This document shows positions 16,370-26,707 of a stretch of DNA of 33,676 nt, one piece after another (position 1 is the first letter of the stretch; each line of letters opens with the position of its first letter). Made by a program: the position numbers and the translations under genes. Origin of the DNA: Bacteroidales bacterium (GTDB lineage: Bacteria > Bacteroidota > Bacteroidia > Bacteroidales > JAADGE01); assembly GCA_029934515.1 (NCBI GenBank), contig JAOZMB010000021.1, forward strand, positions 1 to 33,676, read 5' to 3'. A model generated the notes under the pieces. The model had not been told where the DNA came from. It ran no database searches and saw only the letters and a program-made list of their open reading frames with translations.

Positions 16370-18724
16370 TTAAAGTCGTAATCCAATAATAAGAATATCG
16401 TCAAGTTGATCTATTTTATTTTTCCATTCGTTGTAATAATTTACAAGAAATTTCTTCTGCTCCTGCATTTGTTTATCCTGAATACTCATCAATATTTCTC
16501 TAAACTTTCCACTTTTTAGTTTTCGTCCTTTGCTACCACCAAACTGATCAATATATCCGTCTGAGAAAATATAAATTGTATCTCCTTTTTTGTATTTCAA
16601 AATATTATTTTGGAACATTTTTTCTTTTATTGTATATATACCTATTGGCATACGGTCTCCTTTAATTTCCACAAGTTTTTTATTATCTAAGAATTTGTGA
16701 ATTTTTGTTCTCGGATTTTTATTTAGTTCGTTAATTCTTTCATTTTCAGATGTTTTGTTCATAATTAAAAACAGTGGATTATAAGCACCTGCAAATTGTA
16801 ATGTTTCATTTTTAGTATTTATTATACACAATGCTATATCCATTCCATCTTTCGATTCGTTTGCTTTTCCTGTCTGATGCAAAGATTTTATTACACGTTC
16901 TCGCAGTTTTTCAAGTATTTCATTTGCCTGCATTGTTTTATCTTTTGTAATAATTTCGTTAAGAAACGCAACTCCAAGCATGCTCATAAATGCACCAGGT
17001 ACACCGTGTCCTGTGCAGTCTGCTGCCGCAATAATAAAGCTGTTTTCTATTTTTGTCATCCAATAAAAATCACCACTGACGATATCGCGCGGCTTAAACA
17101 AAATAAAATAATCCGAAATTCCATCTGCAAAAATATTTCTTATTGGAAGTACGGCTTTCTGTATCCTTTTTGCATAATTTATACTGCCTGTTATTTCTTT
17201 GTTTTGTTTCTGAGCGATATCTCTTTGTTCTGTGATAACAATATTTTTGGTTTCTATTTCATCGCGCTGAGCAAGTATTTCTTCATTTTGACTTTCAAGT
17301 TCTATTTTTTGATATTCTATTTCATCTTTCTGTATTCTCAAAATTTTATTTGCTTTTTTTTTGCGCTGGTTCCCTCTTATTAAAATTATTGCAATAAAAA
17401 TCATAAAACAAAAACCTAGAATCGAAGCATAAGTATAAATTTGCTGTCTTTGTATTTCTTCTTTGTGTTGCAATTTGTCAATAGCCATTTGTTTTTCAAA
17501 TTCATATTGCATTGACATGGTTGTCAGAACTTTTGCATTGTTTTCGCTAAAAATACTGTCGTGCAACTGTTTAAATATTATATGATTTAAGTATGCTTTT
17601 TTATAATTTCCAAGTCCCGCATAAGTTTTACTCAACCATTCCACTGCTTCTTTGTATGTTCCGATATCCGATTTGTTTGATATTTTTTTTGCTTTTTCAA
17701 GATATTTACTTGCCGTTTTGAAATCACCGTTATAAAAGAAATATTCGCCAAGACCATTATAACAAAGAGCTTTACCTTTTTCTTCGTCTATCTTTTTATA
17801 TATTTTAAGACTTCTATCAAAAAAAGATTTAGCCTCTTTGTACCTTTGTAATTTGTTATTTGCATCGCCTATGTTGTAGTACAAAAGTGCAATTTTACTT
17901 GTATATCCTATTTCAACAAAAATATTTAAACTTTTATTAAAATATTCAATTGCTTTTTTATATTCTTTTCCGTCATAATGTATAGTTCCTAAATTATTAT
18001 AAATATCAGTCTGTCCACGCACATTGTCCAGCTCTTCATATAAATCCAAAGCCTTATTAAAATTCAATAAAGCATCATCAATTTCATTTCTATCGCCGTG
18101 TATTACTCCTATTGTTTTATAAACTTCAGCAATTTTTATTTTATTTTTGGTCTCTTCGTATAATTTTCTGCTTTTCAACAAATTTTCCAATGCTCCTCTA
18201 TAATTTCCTTCTTTTCTGTGTAACTGTCCGATATTTAGATATGCAAGAGCTGTTCCTTCTTTATCTTCGATTTCATGATAAATTTTTAAAGCTTTCTTGA
18301 AACTTTCATGTGCTTTTCCTGTTTTTCTGATATTTTTATAAATAATTCCTTTGTTTATATAACTTCCAGCCGCTCCGTTGAGGTCGCCTATATCTTGATA
18401 AATATTTAAACTTAAATCAAAATTTTCAAAAGCATTATCAATATCGCCCCTGAAAAAATAAATTATTCCAGTAGTTTTATAAACAATTGCAAGTCCTCGT
18501 TTGAAATCCGATTTTTTTCCAATATTTATTGCTTGTTTGGCATATTCCAATGCTTTTTCGTTATTAGATATTTTTATAAAATCTGCTATTTCGTTCAGAA
18601 GTAAAACTTTGCTTGTATCTATTTTTGTTTTTTCGAGAACAGACAGTAAACTGTCAATATGACTATTCTGAGAAAAAACACTTCCTACGTAAAAAATAAA
18701 AAGTAAAATTATAATTTTTTTCAT
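16370..18724 (-). CDS. TPR-repeat, membrane-anchored SpoIIE (PP2C-type) phosphatase
   Basis: The 784 residues start with a signal peptide ('IIILLFIFYVGSVFSQ'). An array of about 8-9 tetratricopeptide repeats follows (about 35-400, e.g. 'AAGSYINKGIIYKNIRKTGK'), presumably periplasmic. One transmembrane helix (about 428-450) leads into a coiled coil of 'QRDEIE' repeats (455-520) and then the linker 'SINYAKRIQKAVLP'. The C-terminal SpoIIE domain (about 520-784) carries the metal-binding motifs 'VSGDFYW' and 'AADCTGHGVPGAFMSMLG'. Such proteins are thought to dephosphorylate anti-sigma-factor antagonists or similar partners in response to a signal sensed outside. No partner kinase or STAS protein is nearby. 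The gene is divergent from the CCC transporter fusion, sharing a 254-bp intergenic region. Confidence 0.9.
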   Translation of the reverse strand: MKKIIILLFIFYVGSVFSQNSHIDSLLSVLEKTKIDTSKVLLLNEIADFIKISNNEKALEYAKQAINIGKKSDFKRGLAIVYKTTGIIYFFRGDIDNAFENFDLSLNIYQDIGDLNGAAGSYINKGIIYKNIRKTGKAHESFKKALKIYHEIEDKEGTALAYLNIGQLHRKEGNYRGALENLLKSRKLYEETKNKIKIAEVYKTIGVIHGDRNEIDDALLNFNKALDLYEELDNVRGQTDIYNNLGTIHYDGKEYKKAIEYFNKSLNIFVEIGYTSKIALLYYNIGDANNKLQRYKEAKSFFDRSLKIYKKIDEEKGKALCYNGLGEYFFYNGDFKTASKYLEKAKKISNKSDIGTYKEAVEWLSKTYAGLGNYKKAYLNHIIFKQLHDSIFSENNAKVLTTMSMQYEFEKQMAIDKLQHKEEIQRQQIYTYASILGFCFMIFIAIILIRGNQRKKKANKILRIQKDEIEYQKIELESQNEEILAQRDEIETKNIVITEQRDIAQKQNKEITGSINYAKRIQKAVLPIRNIFADGISDYFILFKPRDIVSGDFYWMTKIENSFIIAAADCTGHGVPGAFMSMLGVAFLNEIITKDKTMQANEILEKLRERVIKSLHQTGKANESKDGMDIALCIINTKNETLQFAGAYNPLFLIMNKTSENERINELNKNPRTKIHKFLDNKKLVEIKGDRMPIGIYTIKEKMFQNNILKYKKGDTIYIFSDGYIDQFGGSKGRKLKSGKFREILMSIQDKQMQEQKKFLVNYYNEWKNKIDQLDDILIIGLRL

Positions 18725-18756
18725 AATTCAAATTTATAAAAAATTTTTTTAATATG

Positions 18757-18764
18757 CAAATTTA
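18757..18764 (-). promoter_or_regulatory. -7 box of the SpoIIE/TPR gene promoter
   Basis: On the minus strand this reads TAAATTTG, an exact match to TAnnTTTG, 33 nt before the start codon. No clear TTTG is visible at -33. The rest of 18765-18978 is A/T homopolymer-rich; a TTTG at 18915 may belong to the divergent transporter gene but I see no good -7 box for it. Confidence 0.5.
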
Positions 18765-18978
18765 CGAAAAATAAAAAATATAATTATGTTACATACTAAG
18801 AAAATATTTATTTAAATAAAATATTTTTTGAATGTGATATAAAAATATGTTGCTGTAATCATTTATATATCAGAACAGAAGATTGTATTTTTGTTTTATG
18901 AAAATATTATAAATTTTGTTTTTGCAAAGTTTTTTTCTTTTTTTGCAAAAAATATCAATATTATTAAATAGTATAAAA

Positions 18979-21900
18979 ATGGCAAAAGGAAATAAATTTG
19001 GAGCATTTGGTGGTGTTTTTACGCCATCTATTTTAACAATTCTCGGTGTTATTATGTATATGCGACTTGGCTGGGTGGTTGGAGAAGCTGGTTTGATAAG
19101 TGCAATAATCATTATTGTTATTTCGCATGTTATTTCGATTTCTACTGGTTTGAGTATTTCATCTGTAGCAACCGATAAAAAAATTAAAACAGGAGGAATA
19201 TATTATATATTGTCACGTAGTTTGGGTTTTCCTATGGGAGGGGCAATTGGTTTGGCACTTTTTACTGGAACAGCTCTAAGTATTTCTCTGTATCTGGTTG
19301 GATTTGCTGAGAGTTTTCTTAGTGTAGATGCTTTGCGAGATTTTTTTCATCTAGAACAAAACATAAACGGATACAGAATAATAGCTTCTATTTTTTTGCT
19401 TTTCCTTGTTATAATTGCTTTTATAAGCACTTCTCTTGCCATTAAATCACAATATTTTATACTTGGTGCTATTGCTTTGTCCCTTGTTTCTATATGTATA
19501 GGTTTTTTTACTAATACATCGTTTGCCCCAGCGAGTGTAACAATGGTGCCTCGTGAGGGCGGTGTTTCGCTTGCTGTTGTTTTTGGAATATTTTTTCCAG
19601 CTGTAACTGGTTTCACAGCTGGGGTTGCCATGTCTGGCGATTTAAAAGACCCCAAAAAAGCAATTCCCTCAGGAACACTTGCTGCAATAGCAGTTGGTTT
19701 TGTTGTCTATATAGGTTTGGCTATTATATTTGCTTTTTTTATTAACCGTGATTTACTTGTAAATGATGTAAATTTTTTGATGAAAATTGCTTGGTTCTCA
19801 CCTTTGGTTCTTGCTGGTATTTGGGGTGCTACGCTTTCGTCTGCACTCGGTGGCATACTCGGTGGACCACGAATATTGCAAGCTATTTCAAAAGATAAAA
19901 TTACTCCAGCTATTTTTGGAAAAGGATACGGCGATTCAAACGAGCCAAGGAACGCACTAATTTTGATTTTTCTTATCGCTGAGGCTGGTATTCTTATTGG
20001 AGAACTTAATGTTATTGCTGGTGTCGTTTCAATGTTTTATCTTGCTTCTTATGGTTTTATTAATATTGCTTTCTTTCTCGAAAGCTGGGCAAGTACAGAT
20101 TTTAGACCTTCATTTAGAGTAAGTAAATATTTTGGATTTATTGGTTTTATTGCAAGTTTCGGTGTTATGTTTCAGCTTGATATGATTTCAATGTTTATTG
20201 CATTGTTTCTTATGTTTGGAATTTATTTGTGGCTAAGTCGTAAACATTTCCGCTCCGAATTTGGCGATGTATGGCAAAGTGTAGGACTTTCAGTTGTTAG
20301 ATTTGTTTTGCACAAGATGGACAAAAAAATAATAGAAGAAAGAAATTGGCAACCCAATATTATACTTTTTAGCGGTTCTACAAACAAGCGACCACATTTA
20401 ATCGAATTTGGAAAAGCACTTGTAGGAAAATTCGGAATGATGTCAAATTTTGATTTATTTGAATCAGAACAGAAAAAATACCTCTTCCCAAAACATTTAC
20501 AATCAGCAACTTCTGATGAAATACTTGGAAAAGGAATTTTTACACGCCGACAAACATGTAGCGATATCTATCGCGGAATAGAAACAATTGTAAGTACTTA
20601 CGGTTTTTCTGGAATCGAACCAAATACAGTTCTTATGGGCTGGGCAAGACAAAGCTCAAAACCAAAACGATTTACGGATATGTTGAACCGCCTGAGCGAC
20701 CTCGACGTAAATGTGCTAATGATTGACTATGACCGCCGTTTTGGTTACGGCAAATATAAAACCATTGATATATGGTGGCGAGGTTCTGGACATCACGGAA
20801 ATCTGTCGTTAAGCTTAATGAAATTTCTATGGTCATCAGACGAATGGAGAGACGCAAAACTTCGACTAATGATTGTGAACCCAGTAAACGATGAAGCTCC
20901 AAAAATAAGAGAAAAAGCAGAACAAGTTATTGATAATATGCGTATTAATGCAGAAACAAAAATTATAAATAATCAAATAGAACAGAAAGCATTTTATGAT
21001 ATAATAAGAACAGAATCACTAACAACTGACCTAATATTACTCGGAATACCGAAAATAGAAATAGGAAAAGAAACAGAATTCGTGGAAGAGACAGATATTT
21101 TGATGAAAGATATAGGAACGGTCGTTCTGGTAAAAGCATCATCACAGTTCAAATCTTTAAGTTTTGGTATGAAAAGAAAATATTTATCTGATATGGAAAC
21201 AGATAATCTTAACCTTATAATATCAGAAAAAAATAGTGAGAAAAAATTAGAACTGCCTAAAAATACAGTTGCTGCCGAAAATTTACAATCTATTTATATG
21301 AATTTAAACTCAATAAATAACGAAATTTATCATGATTATTTAAGTAAAATATTCCAAAATTTTGATAAACTTTCAAAATATATCGAAACAGAAATAAACG
21401 AAATAACAGACAAACAATTTGAACTTATAAAAGGTAAAGACAGAGTGATTCAACAAAAAAAAATAATAAGTAATTTGGATAAATTAATAAAAAAATTAAG
21501 TATCAAAGTAAGAAAATTCAAAGGAGATATATTAGAAACAAATAAAGGAATATACAAAAAAGGTATAGACACATTCATGAGAAAAATTGATAAAATCCTG
21601 TTTGGAATACCAGATTATTTGACATATTCGTACAACAAACAAGAACTCATGCAGAATGAAAATGATAACAAAGCAGATAAAAAATTTAAAAGAAACAAGC
21701 GATTTAAATTGAAAATTAGTAGAACACCAATTAAATATAAAGTTAAATACAAAAAACTTATTAATAGTTATTTACCAGTAAAATCATTTGATATTTTTGA
21801 AGAATCAGCCGAAAAATTTGGAATGATAAGTATTCAGTATATTATTGAATTACAGAAGTTTATTAAAACATTTAGAAATACGGTACTAGAAATTCAGAAA

Positions 21901-24174
21901 ACTACGGAAAAAGAACAATTATCTGATAATTTTATTGCCGAGCAAAAAAAATTAATAAACCAACGTATTGAAAATATTAAAGAACATCAGAAAGAGTCGG
22001 CTCAGTCAGTTTATACTTTTATGCAAAATAAAACAACAGAGCTTATTAATTCGATTAGTTGCGATTTGAAAAATATTAATATAAATAGTCTTTTAAAACG
22101 ACCAAAAAAGAAAAAGAAAATAACAAAAGAATTTTATCAAAAAATAAAGGAATTTCCAAATTTGTGGTATCGTACACAACATCTGATGCTCTCCGCTTGG
22201 CGTTTCGAACTTAAATTAATTGATTTTGAAAATAAACTTCATCGTATTTCGCGTGTGAGTATAGAAAAAATTGAAAATGTAATTGCTGGAAATATATTTA
22301 TAAATATAAATAAAACAAATGATTTCTTAAACAATTTTTCAGTAGCTTTTGAGAAAGATAATAATACAAAATTTCAGCCGCCAGAATTTATTGATATTCC
22401 AGAAAAAGAAGCAATATTTTTACAATTTAAAGAAGTTACTGATTTTAAATTTGAGAAGCTAAAATATTTGACCGCAAAATTTCCAGAGAAACTTAAAATT
22501 ATAACAAATGAAGCATATAATGATATTTTTGAAAACCAATATAATAAAATTGAAACAGTGGAACTATTGGCATCTGGATTTATTGATTTTTTAATTCAAA
22601 GCGAACTGCACTCGCCTATGTTACAAATAATCGACGTATTACCAGATAAAATTATTGATATTGATAACAAACGACAAAATGTTATTAGATTAATATCTTT
22701 TAGTTTTTTTAATTCAAAAGGAGAATTAATTAATTCGAAAGAGAATAAGACAGAGAAAATTATTAATTTTATTAAAGAACAAACAAAAAAACTTAATAAA
22801 TTAGAGAACGAAACTAATGCTCTTATTCTTCTTCAAAATAGAAAAATAAGTGAACGTCTTAATGCTGTTGCCAATAAACTAAACGTATATTCAATTGTTC
22901 AGAATGCAGGAAATTTTAAACAATATATCAACAGATACGGCAACACGCGACCTGTATCTTTTATTAAAAATAAATTTTTTGAAGTTAGGAATTTTTCAAA
23001 CAGTCAGATAAATCAACTATGGTACAGACACAGCGAAGCTATATTGCTGAAAAAAAGTATAGAAGAGTCTCGCGATAGCTCTCACAACAAAGTAAACGAT
23101 ACGCTTGATTTGCTTGATAATGTTTCTATTTCACCGAAATTATTACAGAAGTTACCTTTTTATTATCAACAATTATTTCTGCGAACACACAATTTTAACA
23201 GTGAATTTTGGTTTGGGCGCAAACAAGAACTTGGCAGTATTCAAAAGACAATAGAACGTTATAACTCTGGATATTATGGTGCTGTAATTATTAGCGGTGA
23301 ACGTTTTTCTGGCAAGACTTTTTTTGCTAATTATGCAGTTGGTAAATTTTTACCAAAATCAAATATTTATAATATAAATCCTCCTGCTGGAGGTTCTGTT
23401 AGCATAAATATTTTCAAGTCAGAGTTGTCAAAAGTATTTAATTTGCGAGGCTCTTTCGATAAAATATTCTCAAAAATTCCAGATAATACAGTATTAATAA
23501 TTGATGACCTTGAACTGTGGTGGGAGAAGTCTTCTGATGGTAGTAAAGTTATAGAACAGATAGTCGAACTTATTGATAATTATGCAGATAAGTGTTTGTT
23601 TATAATAAATGTAAATACTTATTCTTTCAAACTTATAAACAAAATTGTTGGTATTGAGACTCGTTTTTTAAATATCATAAAATTAAACTCTTTTAATGCC
23701 GAGCAGCTTAAAGAAATAGTTTTGTTTAGACATAATTCAAGCGGTCTTACTTTTAGACACAACAATCGCAAACAGGAAAATATGAAACAAACAGACTATG
23801 CCAAACTCTTTGCCAAACATTTTAATTATTCGCATGGAAACATAGGAATTACGTTAATGACTTGGATGTCTGGAATACACAAATTTGAAAATAATACACT
23901 TCACATAAAAACACCGCAACGCCCAAATACAAACGTCCTTGACAGTATGGATACGGATTTACAAATAATATTAATTCAGTTTATTTTACATAGAGGTATG
24001 TCTTTTAAAAAACTGCAACGTGTCAGCCTAATGAAAACAGAAACTCTAAAATATACAATTACATATCTAAAACGTTCTGGCATAATTATCGAAGAATCTC
24101 AGGATGTATTTTCAATAAATAGATTTTTATATATTCATATTAAACAAAAATTGGAAGAAATTGAGATGATTTGA
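18979..24174 (+). CDS. Cation-chloride cotransporter (SLC12/CCC-like) fused to a long helical region and a P-loop NTPase
   Basis: The ORF opens at 18916, but the start is taken at 18979 because 'MAKGNKFGAFGGVFTPSIL' is the usual CCC beginning. That gives 1731 residues. Residues 1-440 form the APC-fold membrane domain ('ILGVIMYMRLGWVVGEAG', 'KTGGIYYILSRSLGFPMGG', 'GFTAGVAMSGDLKDPKKAIP'). Residues about 452-715 match the cytosolic domain of CCC proteins ('NIILFSGSTNKRPHLIEFG', 'DVNVLMIDYDRRFGYGKYK', 'IDIWWRGSGHHGNLSL'). Then come about 700 Lys/Asn/Glu-rich, mostly helical residues. From about 1415 there is an NTPase ('FWFGRKQEL'; Walker A GERFSGKT 1440-1447; Walker B VLIIDD 1505-1510), and the last ~60 residues look like a winged helix. 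CCCs move Cl- with Na+ and/or K+, and known bacterial examples are about 700 residues. The ~1000-residue extension is unusual. Ion specificity cannot be read. Confidence 0.88.
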   Translation: MAKGNKFGAFGGVFTPSILTILGVIMYMRLGWVVGEAGLISAIIIIVISHVISISTGLSISSVATDKKIKTGGIYYILSRSLGFPMGGAIGLALFTGTALSISLYLVGFAESFLSVDALRDFFHLEQNINGYRIIASIFLLFLVIIAFISTSLAIKSQYFILGAIALSLVSICIGFFTNTSFAPASVTMVPREGGVSLAVVFGIFFPAVTGFTAGVAMSGDLKDPKKAIPSGTLAAIAVGFVVYIGLAIIFAFFINRDLLVNDVNFLMKIAWFSPLVLAGIWGATLSSALGGILGGPRILQAISKDKITPAIFGKGYGDSNEPRNALILIFLIAEAGILIGELNVIAGVVSMFYLASYGFINIAFFLESWASTDFRPSFRVSKYFGFIGFIASFGVMFQLDMISMFIALFLMFGIYLWLSRKHFRSEFGDVWQSVGLSVVRFVLHKMDKKIIEERNWQPNIILFSGSTNKRPHLIEFGKALVGKFGMMSNFDLFESEQKKYLFPKHLQSATSDEILGKGIFTRRQTCSDIYRGIETIVSTYGFSGIEPNTVLMGWARQSSKPKRFTDMLNRLSDLDVNVLMIDYDRRFGYGKYKTIDIWWRGSGHHGNLSLSLMKFLWSSDEWRDAKLRLMIVNPVNDEAPKIREKAEQVIDNMRINAETKIINNQIEQKAFYDIIRTESLTTDLILLGIPKIEIGKETEFVEETDILMKDIGTVVLVKASSQFKSLSFGMKRKYLSDMETDNLNLIISEKNSEKKLELPKNTVAAENLQSIYMNLNSINNEIYHDYLSKIFQNFDKLSKYIETEINEITDKQFELIKGKDRVIQQKKIISNLDKLIKKLSIKVRKFKGDILETNKGIYKKGIDTFMRKIDKILFGIPDYLTYSYNKQELMQNENDNKADKKFKRNKRFKLKISRTPIKYKVKYKKLINSYLPVKSFDIFEESAEKFGMISIQYIIELQKFIKTFRNTVLEIQKTTEKEQLSDNFIAEQKKLINQRIENIKEHQKESAQSVYTFMQNKTTELINSISCDLKNININSLLKRPKKKKKITKEFYQKIKEFPNLWYRTQHLMLSAWRFELKLIDFENKLHRISRVSIEKIENVIAGNIFININKTNDFLNNFSVAFEKDNNTKFQPPEFIDIPEKEAIFLQFKEVTDFKFEKLKYLTAKFPEKLKIITNEAYNDIFENQYNKIETVELLASGFIDFLIQSELHSPMLQIIDVLPDKIIDIDNKRQNVIRLISFSFFNSKGELINSKENKTEKIINFIKEQTKKLNKLENETNALILLQNRKISERLNAVANKLNVYSIVQNAGNFKQYINRYGNTRPVSFIKNKFFEVRNFSNSQINQLWYRHSEAILLKKSIEESRDSSHNKVNDTLDLLDNVSISPKLLQKLPFYYQQLFLRTHNFNSEFWFGRKQELGSIQKTIERYNSGYYGAVIISGERFSGKTFFANYAVGKFLPKSNIYNINPPAGGSVSINIFKSELSKVFNLRGSFDKIFSKIPDNTVLIIDDLELWWEKSSDGSKVIEQIVELIDNYADKCLFIINVNTYSFKLINKIVGIETRFLNIIKLNSFNAEQLKEIVLFRHNSSGLTFRHNNRKQENMKQTDYAKLFAKHFNYSHGNIGITLMTWMSGIHKFENNTLHIKTPQRPNTNVLDSMDTDLQIILIQFILHRGMSFKKLQRVSLMKTETLKYTITYLKRSGIIIEESQDVFSINRFLYIHIKQKLEEIEMI

Positions 24175-24247
24175 TATTTTTTTATGAAAGTTAATTGTAA
24201 GGTTTTTTTGTTTATATATACAAATCATCTAATCTTTGCAACAAATA

Positions 24248-25555
24248 TTAAAATGATATTCTTAGTTCTAAACGTGCCATATAAATATCGTTTGGCAGTG
24301 AAAGAGCTTCTATTCTGCTAAATATTGTTGTTATTTTTATGTGTTTAAACAATTTTAAACCAGCTTCAATATCAATTTCTGAAACTTTATTAGCTTCAAT
24401 TTGTCCTACACCTTTTAAAGCTATATGAAATTTTAATTTACCTGGAAAATTGTGGCTTAAACTTGCTTTCCACAGCGGGAAATCAGTTGCATCTAAACGC
24501 ATAATTTCGCCAAGAAACATATTGCTAAAAAGCGGTTGAAAAATTGCGTTTCTGTCAATATTGTATTTTCCTATGAATCCAATTCCCATGTTTGAATATG
24601 AGCCAGAATTCCATGTAATACTTCTTTTTAATGTTGTTATATAAACCAAAGTATTATTCAATTTCATATTTTGATAAACGGCACCTGTCTGAACAGAAAA
24701 ATTTGCTGGCAAATTAAAATTAATAAGCGAACCAATATATAATTTATTTTCTGGAATTATTTTTCCAAACTCATCATAAATAATTAAACCTACATTTGAA
24801 ATTAATTTTTTCTTTTCTGTACCAAACTCATCGCTATCGCTAAATTCATCGAACTCGCCAAACTCATCATCTACATCTATTTTTTTAGGTTTTTTATAAT
24901 TTGGGTTCCAGTTTATAACAAAACCAGTAAGATTTGTTTCTCCTCCCTTTTCACCAATTCTTTCTGTATAATCATTTGTTATTAAGCTGTATAAATGTCT
25001 ATTTGCACAGAAACGCCCCATACGAGCAAAATTATCAATAACTGTTCCTGCTCTTGCATTTACCGTAAAAGCACCCAGTTTTTGGTCTAAACTTGCGCCG
25101 AGAATTCTTTCGTCTATAAGAAAATAATTTCCGAGTTTTGTTTCGTGTAAACCAATTTTTATATTTGTATTTTCACCATTAAAACCATAAAAAAATTGCC
25201 TCATTCCTACATGTCTGCTTATCTCTGTAACTGGTTGTGCGAGTTCTGAGTTCTTCCAATTTTTATATCCTCCTTCTAGATAAAAAGTATGTTTTTTGAA
25301 AGAGTAATCCAATGCTCCTATAATCATTCCTCCGTTAAGTTTTGCCGATTCTTCTCCGTCTTTCATACTGCTCATAATTCCTGGTGCCATCGTTCCTTCA
25401 ACAGCCCACAACAAAGGGAACTCTTTATGAAACGGCGTAAGATGTCCTCCGAGTGTACTTCGACAGTGCATTTGTGCATCTGCATTTGTGAAAACAAATG
25501 CCAATATTCCAAATAACATTATATTTCTTAATATTACTATAATTGATTTTATCAT
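24248..25555 (-). CDS. Outer-membrane beta-barrel protein with an acidic Phe-rich loop
   Basis: The 435 residues begin with a signal peptide ending 'NADAQ' and end with an aromatic residue (ELRISF), as outer-membrane barrels do. Alternating hydrophobic strands and aromatic girdles run throughout. A Lys-flanked acidic tract 'DVDDEFGEFDEFSDSDEFG' at about 222-245 interrupts the barrel pattern. It resembles the N-terminal tract of the gene that lies 25 bp upstream in the transcript (25581-26660), so the two are probably one operon and partners. Two early Cys-like positions ('MHCRS', 'RFCANRH') may be relevant to redox or metal binding. I do not recognise the family. It may be a porin or a barrel paired with an inner-membrane electron carrier. 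It converges with the transporter fusion, and the 73-bp gap shows no convincing hairpin. Confidence 0.7.
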   Translation of the reverse strand: MIKSIIVILRNIMLFGILAFVFTNADAQMHCRSTLGGHLTPFHKEFPLLWAVEGTMAPGIMSSMKDGEESAKLNGGMIIGALDYSFKKHTFYLEGGYKNWKNSELAQPVTEISRHVGMRQFFYGFNGENTNIKIGLHETKLGNYFLIDERILGASLDQKLGAFTVNARAGTVIDNFARMGRFCANRHLYSLITNDYTERIGEKGGETNLTGFVINWNPNYKKPKKIDVDDEFGEFDEFSDSDEFGTEKKKLISNVGLIIYDEFGKIIPENKLYIGSLINFNLPANFSVQTGAVYQNMKLNNTLVYITTLKRSITWNSGSYSNMGIGFIGKYNIDRNAIFQPLFSNMFLGEIMRLDATDFPLWKASLSHNFPGKLKFHIALKGVGQIEANKVSEIDIEAGLKLFKHIKITTIFSRIEALSLPNDIYMARLELRISF

Positions 25556-25580
25556 TTTATTTTCCTCCTTATTTTATAAT

Positions 25581-26660
25581 TTAAATTTTAAGTTTTTTAA
25601 TACCTTTAAGAATAATTTTATCTTCATGTTGTGTTCCTTTTTTGTAAAATGTTATACTTTTTATTTTACAATCGTCCATACAATCACCACATCGAATACA
25701 TTCTTGATTATCTAATTTACTAATTTTTTTGTCTCTTGTTATTGCATTTATTTGGCAAGCTGTGTTACATGTTTTACAACCAGCACAAGCCGAGTTGATA
25801 CCGAGAACAGAAGCACCTTTAATTTTTGATATAAAACCGTGAAGTAAACCCACAGGACAAATAATTTTGCAGAAAGGTCGGTGTATGAAAACAGAACTTA
25901 TAAGTACAATTCCCAACAAAATATATCCAGTAACATTTGGAGAAAATAAATTAACCGCTGCTTTGAATGGTCCTATCTTGCTCCATAAAATATTTTGTGT
26001 AAAAGTAAGTTGAACAATTATTGCAACAGTAGCAACAATACGTATTATTTTCATTATTTTTTGTGCTCTTTCTGATTGGAATAATTTTATTTTATCAATA
26101 TGCAGGAACTCCTGAATGGCACCAAGATAGCATACCCAACCGCAAAATACCTTTCCAAATAAATATGTAACAGGAATAAGTCCGAGAAAAAGAACTGCCG
26201 CCTGCCAATTTATTTTTACACCAATAGCAAGCAAATAAGTGTTCTGAAAACTTGAAATAATTCCTGGTCCGCCTCTGTAAAAACCGAGAATTACAAGTCC
26301 GAGCATAAGAAATAATCCTCTTAATTTACGTGTTCCTTTGAAACGTACCAATATTCCAGCAAGTATTGTATATAAAAGTACTGCTATTGCCCAGTATAAC
26401 CTATTGTAACTTACCGACTTATCTTCGGCACTTGTTTTATTATCAAAATCTTCCAGAGTATCGTTGGAAGAGAATTCATCATCGTCACTGAACTCGTCAT
26501 CATTAAATTCATTTTTTTCGGAATCTTCATTTGTGCTTGTTGAATCAGTATTTTCAATATTGTCAAATTCATCAAACTCTGTAATATCTTCTGTCTGTGC
26601 TTGTGTTACTATTGTAAATATTAGTACCAAAAATAACAGAATTACTTTTTTTTGTTTCAT
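25581..26660 (-). CDS. NapH/CcoG-like polyferredoxin membrane protein
   Basis: The ORF track begins at 26717, but its first 19 codons lie in a repeat. The start MKQKKVILLFLV at 26660 gives a proper signal sequence and 359 residues. After cleavage ('TQAQ') comes an acidic Phe-rich tract (about 24-72, 'EFDEFDN', 'EFNDDEFSDDDEF'). About five transmembrane helices follow, with the conserved CGWVCYLG and HRPFCKIICPVG motifs of the NapH/NosR/RdxA group. Two [4Fe-4S] motifs close the protein: CAGCKTCNTAC (292-302) and CIRCGDCMDDC (321-331). Such proteins pass electrons between the quinone pool and periplasmic partners or help redox-protein assembly. The neighbours are a small secreted Cys protein and an outer-membrane protein under a TetR regulator, so an electron or metal route across the envelope is plausible but unproven. 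Confidence 0.85.
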   Translation of the reverse strand: MKQKKVILLFLVLIFTIVTQAQTEDITEFDEFDNIENTDSTSTNEDSEKNEFNDDEFSDDDEFSSNDTLEDFDNKTSAEDKSVSYNRLYWAIAVLLYTILAGILVRFKGTRKLRGLFLMLGLVILGFYRGGPGIISSFQNTYLLAIGVKINWQAAVLFLGLIPVTYLFGKVFCGWVCYLGAIQEFLHIDKIKLFQSERAQKIMKIIRIVATVAIIVQLTFTQNILWSKIGPFKAAVNLFSPNVTGYILLGIVLISSVFIHRPFCKIICPVGLLHGFISKIKGASVLGINSACAGCKTCNTACQINAITRDKKISKLDNQECIRCGDCMDDCKIKSITFYKKGTQHEDKIILKGIKKLKI

Positions 26661-26707
26661 AGTATAATTATTTTTTATTAAAAATTTTATTATTAACCTA
26701 TAATGCT

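Noticed and set aside
16877-17383. 168-residue plus-strand ORF
   Set aside because: Antisense of the SpoIIE phosphatase; Cys/Phe/Tyr-rich shadow composition.
18916-18978. Upstream start of the transporter fusion (MFLQSFFLF...)
   Set aside because: The family start is MAKGNKFGAFGG; the extra 21 codons fall in the T-rich promoter region.
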